The notes beneath the pieces are model-generated. The model saw only the letters and a list, made by a program, of their open reading frames with translations, searched no databases and was not told where the DNA came from. Source: Coprococcus aceti (GTDB lineage Bacteria > Bacillota > Clostridia > Lachnospirales > Lachnospiraceae). From it: a stretch of DNA of 64,000 nucleotides. Location: the NCBI RefSeq assembly GCF_025567285.1, contig NZ_JAOQJT010000001.1:372001-436000 (forward strand). The letters run 5' to 3'. Made by a program: the position numbers and the translations under genes. Shown piece by piece: positions 61,373-64,000 of this stretch (the first letter of the stretch is position 1; every line of letters begins with the position of its first letter).

Positions 61373-63205
61373 ATGGCAGAATCTATGCAGGGGCTTAAGA
61401 GAAGCCACAGATGTACAGAGGTTAGCAGTGCCAACATAGGTGAGAAAGTTACCGTGATGGGCTGGGTTCAGAAGAGCAGAAATAAAGGTGGAATAATCTT
61501 TGTAGATCTTCGAGATAGAAGTGGAATATTACAGGTTATATTTGAGGAGTCACAGTGTGGCGCAGAGTGCTTCGAGAAGGCAGGAAAGCTCCGTTCAGAG
61601 TTCGTTGCAGCCATCGAGGGAACAGTGTGCAAGCGTGCGGGTGCAGTGAATGAGAACCTTGCAACAGGAGACATCGAGGTCGTTGCAAGCAGCCTCCGTA
61701 TACTGTCAGAGGCAGAGACACCTCCATTCCCTATAGAGGAGAACAGCAAGACCAAGGAGGAGATAAGGCTCAAGTACAGATATCTCGACCTCAGACGTCC
61801 TGATCTCCAGAGAAATCTTATCATGAAGAGTAAGGTAGCCACCATCGCCAGACAGTTCATGGCAGATGAGGGATTCCTTGAGATAGAGACACCTATGCTG
61901 ACCAAGTCAACACCAGAGGGAGCAAGAGATTACCTTGTGCCAAGCCGTGTACACCCTGGTACATTCTACGCTCTGCCACAGTCACCACAGCTCTTCAAGC
62001 AGCTTCTTATGTGCTCTGGTTACGACAGATATTTCCAGATCGCAAGATGCTTCCGTGACGAGGATCTCCGTGCAGACAGACAGCCGGAGTTCACCCAGAT
62101 GGATATGGAGCTCTCATTTGTTGACGTTGACGATGTAATCGATGTAAATGAGCGTCTTCTTGCAAAGCTCTTCAAGGAGATACTTGATCTCGACATCCAG
62201 CTTCCAATTCAGAGAATGACATGGCAGGAGGCAATGGACAGATTTGGTTCAGATAAGCCTGACCTCAGATTTGGACTCGAGCTCAAGGATGTCAGCGATG
62301 TTGTCAAGGACTGTGAGTTCGGAGTATTCACAGGTGCCCTTGCAAATGGCGGAACAGTCCGCGGTATCAATGCCGAGGGACAGGGAAGCATGCCTAGAAA
62401 GAAGATAGATGCCCTTATTGAGTATGCAAAGACATACGGCGCAAAGGGACTTGCATATATAGTTATCAACGAGGATGGAAGCTACAAGTCATCATTTGCC
62501 AAGTTCATGACAGAGGAGCAGATGAACGCCCTTGTGGCAGCCATGGATGGAAAGCCTGGCGACCTGCTTCTGTTCGCAGCGGACAAGACAAAGATCGTAT
62601 GGACAGTCCTCGGCGCACTGAGATGCCATCTGGCAGAGCTCATGGGACTTGTGGACAAGAATGTATACAGATTCGTGTGGATCACAGAGTTCCCACTTCT
62701 TGAGTGGTCAGACGAGGAGAACAGATTCACAGCTATGCACCATCCATTTACCATGCCTATGGAGGAGGATCTTCAGTACATCGATTCTGATCCGGGCAGG
62801 GTTCGTGCAAAGGCTTATGATATAGTATTAAACGGAAATGAGATCGGTGGAGGTTCAGTCAGAATCCATCAGGATGACATTCAGGAGAAGATGTTCGAGT
62901 GCCTTGGCTTTACAAAGGCCGAGGCTCACGAGAGATTCGGATTCCTTCTGGATGCGTTCAAGTACGGAGTACCACCTCACGCAGGACTTGCCTATGGTCT
63001 TGACCGTCTGGTCATGCTCATGGCAAAGCAGGATTCTATCCGTGACGTAATCGCATTCCCTAAGGTAAAGGATGCATCATGTCTCATGACAAATGCGCCT
63101 GACTATGTAGACGACAAGCAGCTCGCTGAGCTTGGAATCGAGGTCACACCAGAGGCTGAGGCCGAGATCGAGGCTGAGAAGAGCGCACCTGCAGACGCAG
63201 AGTAG
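61373..63205 (+). CDS. aspS: Aspartyl-tRNA synthetase
   Basis: Class II aminoacyl-tRNA synthetase of the bacterial type, 610 residues. The N-terminal OB-fold binds the anticodon (VTVMGWVQKSRNKGGIIFVD); motif 2 is FRDEDLRADRQPEFTQ, the bacterial GAD insertion lies in the middle, and motif 3 is GLAYGLDRLVML. A Glu/Ala-rich tail of about 25 residues ends it. AGGAGG lies before the ATG. No T-box leader was seen in the 54 bases upstream, so it is probably read with the preceding genes or from a plain promoter. Confidence 0.96.
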   Translation: MAESMQGLKRSHRCTEVSSANIGEKVTVMGWVQKSRNKGGIIFVDLRDRSGILQVIFEESQCGAECFEKAGKLRSEFVAAIEGTVCKRAGAVNENLATGDIEVVASSLRILSEAETPPFPIEENSKTKEEIRLKYRYLDLRRPDLQRNLIMKSKVATIARQFMADEGFLEIETPMLTKSTPEGARDYLVPSRVHPGTFYALPQSPQLFKQLLMCSGYDRYFQIARCFRDEDLRADRQPEFTQMDMELSFVDVDDVIDVNERLLAKLFKEILDLDIQLPIQRMTWQEAMDRFGSDKPDLRFGLELKDVSDVVKDCEFGVFTGALANGGTVRGINAEGQGSMPRKKIDALIEYAKTYGAKGLAYIVINEDGSYKSSFAKFMTEEQMNALVAAMDGKPGDLLLFAADKTKIVWTVLGALRCHLAELMGLVDKNVYRFVWITEFPLLEWSDEENRFTAMHHPFTMPMEEDLQYIDSDPGRVRAKAYDIVLNGNEIGGGSVRIHQDDIQEKMFECLGFTKAEAHERFGFLLDAFKYGVPPHAGLAYGLDRLVMLMAKQDSIRDVIAFPKVKDASCLMTNAPDYVDDKQLAELGIEVTPEAEAEIEAEKSAPADAE

Positions 63206-63245
63206 AATGACAGAATAATATACAGAAGGACGAGCTTCTGATACG

Positions 63246-63283
63246 GAGGCGGGATATCAAACAGGATATCCCGCCTCTTTTTT
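63246..63283 (+). terminator. Strong intrinsic terminator after aspS
   Basis: GAGGCGGGATATC pairs perfectly with GATATCCCGCCTC around a 6-base loop and is followed by six T residues. Confidence 0.95.
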
Positions 63284-63394
63284 GCGTTTACAGACATAAA
63301 GAGCAAATGGGGTACATATACTATACCAAAGTGTGTTAAGTGGCTTAAAATGACAGCCAGACACCTTAAAAAGCAAATGGCGGAGGTGATACAT

Positions 63395-63844
63395 GTGGAA
63401 AATGAAAAAGAGTTTCTAAGAGGGAGAATGTGGGGCAGACTTACCTTCCTGCTGGTGGTTGCACTGGAGCTCATGATATTCTGCGTTGGATGTGCAAGGT
63501 TTGAGGTGTCGGACAGTGGTGAGCCGCTGCTCTATGACGTGTGCGATGAGACCATGCTGCCGGATGAACTGGTTACCATCATAGACAAAAAGAAGGAAAA
63601 CCCATTTAATCTCGTATATTCAAACAGCACATATACATATATAGTCATCGCTGCGGGCATGCAGGAGAGGGATGACGTTGGGGTGACTCTGGAGGAGATG
63701 TACAAGGACGACAATGCCATTTACATCAAGGGAGTTTTAAGGCAGGTGGCGACTCCGACGGATGGCGTGAAGGGGGACAATGTATCATTTCCTTATATGG
63801 TGGTCAGGATAGTGAAGATGGATCTTCCGGTTGTATTCAAGTAG
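63395..63844 (+). CDS. PrcB-like lipoprotein
   Basis: A 149-residue protein with an N-terminal hydrophobic stretch ending in a lipobox-like FCVGCARF, so probably lipid-anchored outside the cell. The C-terminal part (VGVTLEEMYKDDNAIYIKGV, SFPYMVVRIVKMDLPVVF) resembles the PrcB C-terminal domain seen with protease complexes; this is a pattern judgement. The start is GTG 63395, eight bases after GGAGG at 63382-63386; the ATG at 63350 has no ribosome site. An out-of-frame ATG at 63393 overlaps it and stops after eight codons. Confidence 0.8.
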   Translation: MENEKEFLRGRMWGRLTFLLVVALELMIFCVGCARFEVSDSGEPLLYDVCDETMLPDELVTIIDKKKENPFNLVYSNSTYTYIVIAAGMQERDDVGVTLEEMYKDDNAIYIKGVLRQVATPTDGVKGDNVSFPYMVVRIVKMDLPVVFK

Positions 63845-63878
63845 AACGGTATATCATAAAAAATAAGGTGGGGAAAAT

Positions 63879-64000
63879 ATGGAGCTTACTAAGAACAGAA
63901 TCACAACGACGAATCTTAAGGCGGCAAAATACGTTGAGTTTACCGTGGATGACGATTTCAATGTCCCTGATGTGAAGGGGGATATAGACAGACAGATAGC
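63879..64000 (+). CDS. SPOCS-domain (DUF3794) protein, 3' end outside window
   Basis: Only the first 40 codons are visible. The segment VEFTVDDDFNVPDVKGDIDR matches the start of SPOCS (DUF3794) domains, which often occur with LysM in clostridial envelope or spore-coat-like proteins. AAGGTGGGG precedes the ATG. It follows the PrcB-like lipoprotein by 34 bases and is probably co-transcribed with it. Confidence 0.8.
   Translation, partial: MELTKNRITTTNLKAAKYVEFTVDDDFNVPDVKGDIDRQI

Overview
The window reads as chromosome of a Gram-positive clostridium, most likely a gut Lachnospiraceae species of the Coprococcus/Roseburia type. The strongest markers are a SCIFF peptide with its radical-SAM maturase and a fused secDF gene, a tmk-holB-ricT-yabB-rsmI block, a recJ-apt-relA-hemZ-aspS block, AGA/ATA-rich codon use and purine-rich AGGAGG ribosome binding sites. 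No rRNA, tRNA, insertion sequence, prophage or CRISPR array was seen. The species call is inference from gene content and order.

Layout. 1-10.8 kb is mostly housekeeping on the plus strand: a truncated surface protein, aroD, an rsmH-family methyltransferase, an aldo/keto reductase, then decarboxylase-tmk-holB-ricT-yabB-rsmI. 11.0-13.3 kb holds two minus-strand genes (an unknown membrane protein and alr). 13.4-22.7 kb holds mgtE with an unusual leader, iorAB-paaK for aryl-pyruvate/aryl-acetyl-CoA metabolism, a prepilin-type peptidase, an acyl-CoA ligase and lysA.

22.8-31.6 kb is an accessory region, AT-rich in its plus-strand part. Two AgrC-like kinases flank one LytTR regulator on the minus strand. 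Divergently, agrB and agrD start a plus-strand series that continues with a small secreted protein, two anchored extracellular proteins and a three-gene ABC transporter. A LytTR-type direct repeat lies between the two arms. This is a complete peptide quorum-sensing circuit with a plausible output; the predicted thiolactone ring is Cys-Gln-Asn-His-Trp.

33.5-46.1 kb is the most unusual part: a collinear six-gene unit behind one clear promoter. It encodes two FHA proteins, a PP2C phosphatase, a membrane Ser/Thr kinase with a large outer domain, a small membrane protein whose cytoplasmic tail carries eight ATD[I/V]LR repeats, and a 1726-residue Ig-repeat surface protein with a C-terminal membrane anchor. 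I infer a phosphothreonine signalling complex in which the repeat tail is phosphorylated by the kinase, reset by the phosphatase and bound by the FHA proteins.

46.1-64 kb returns to core genes: two HAD phosphatases, TIGR04086-SCIFF-maturase-secDF, a fucO-like alcohol dehydrogenase, recJ-apt-relA-MBL-hemZ-HD-GYP, aspS, a PrcB-like lipoprotein and the start of a SPOCS-domain protein. Gene-free stretches above 300 bases are only 3079-3503 and the alr-mgtE gap (13255-13650, apart from a 25-codon leader ORF); both are described in the entries.
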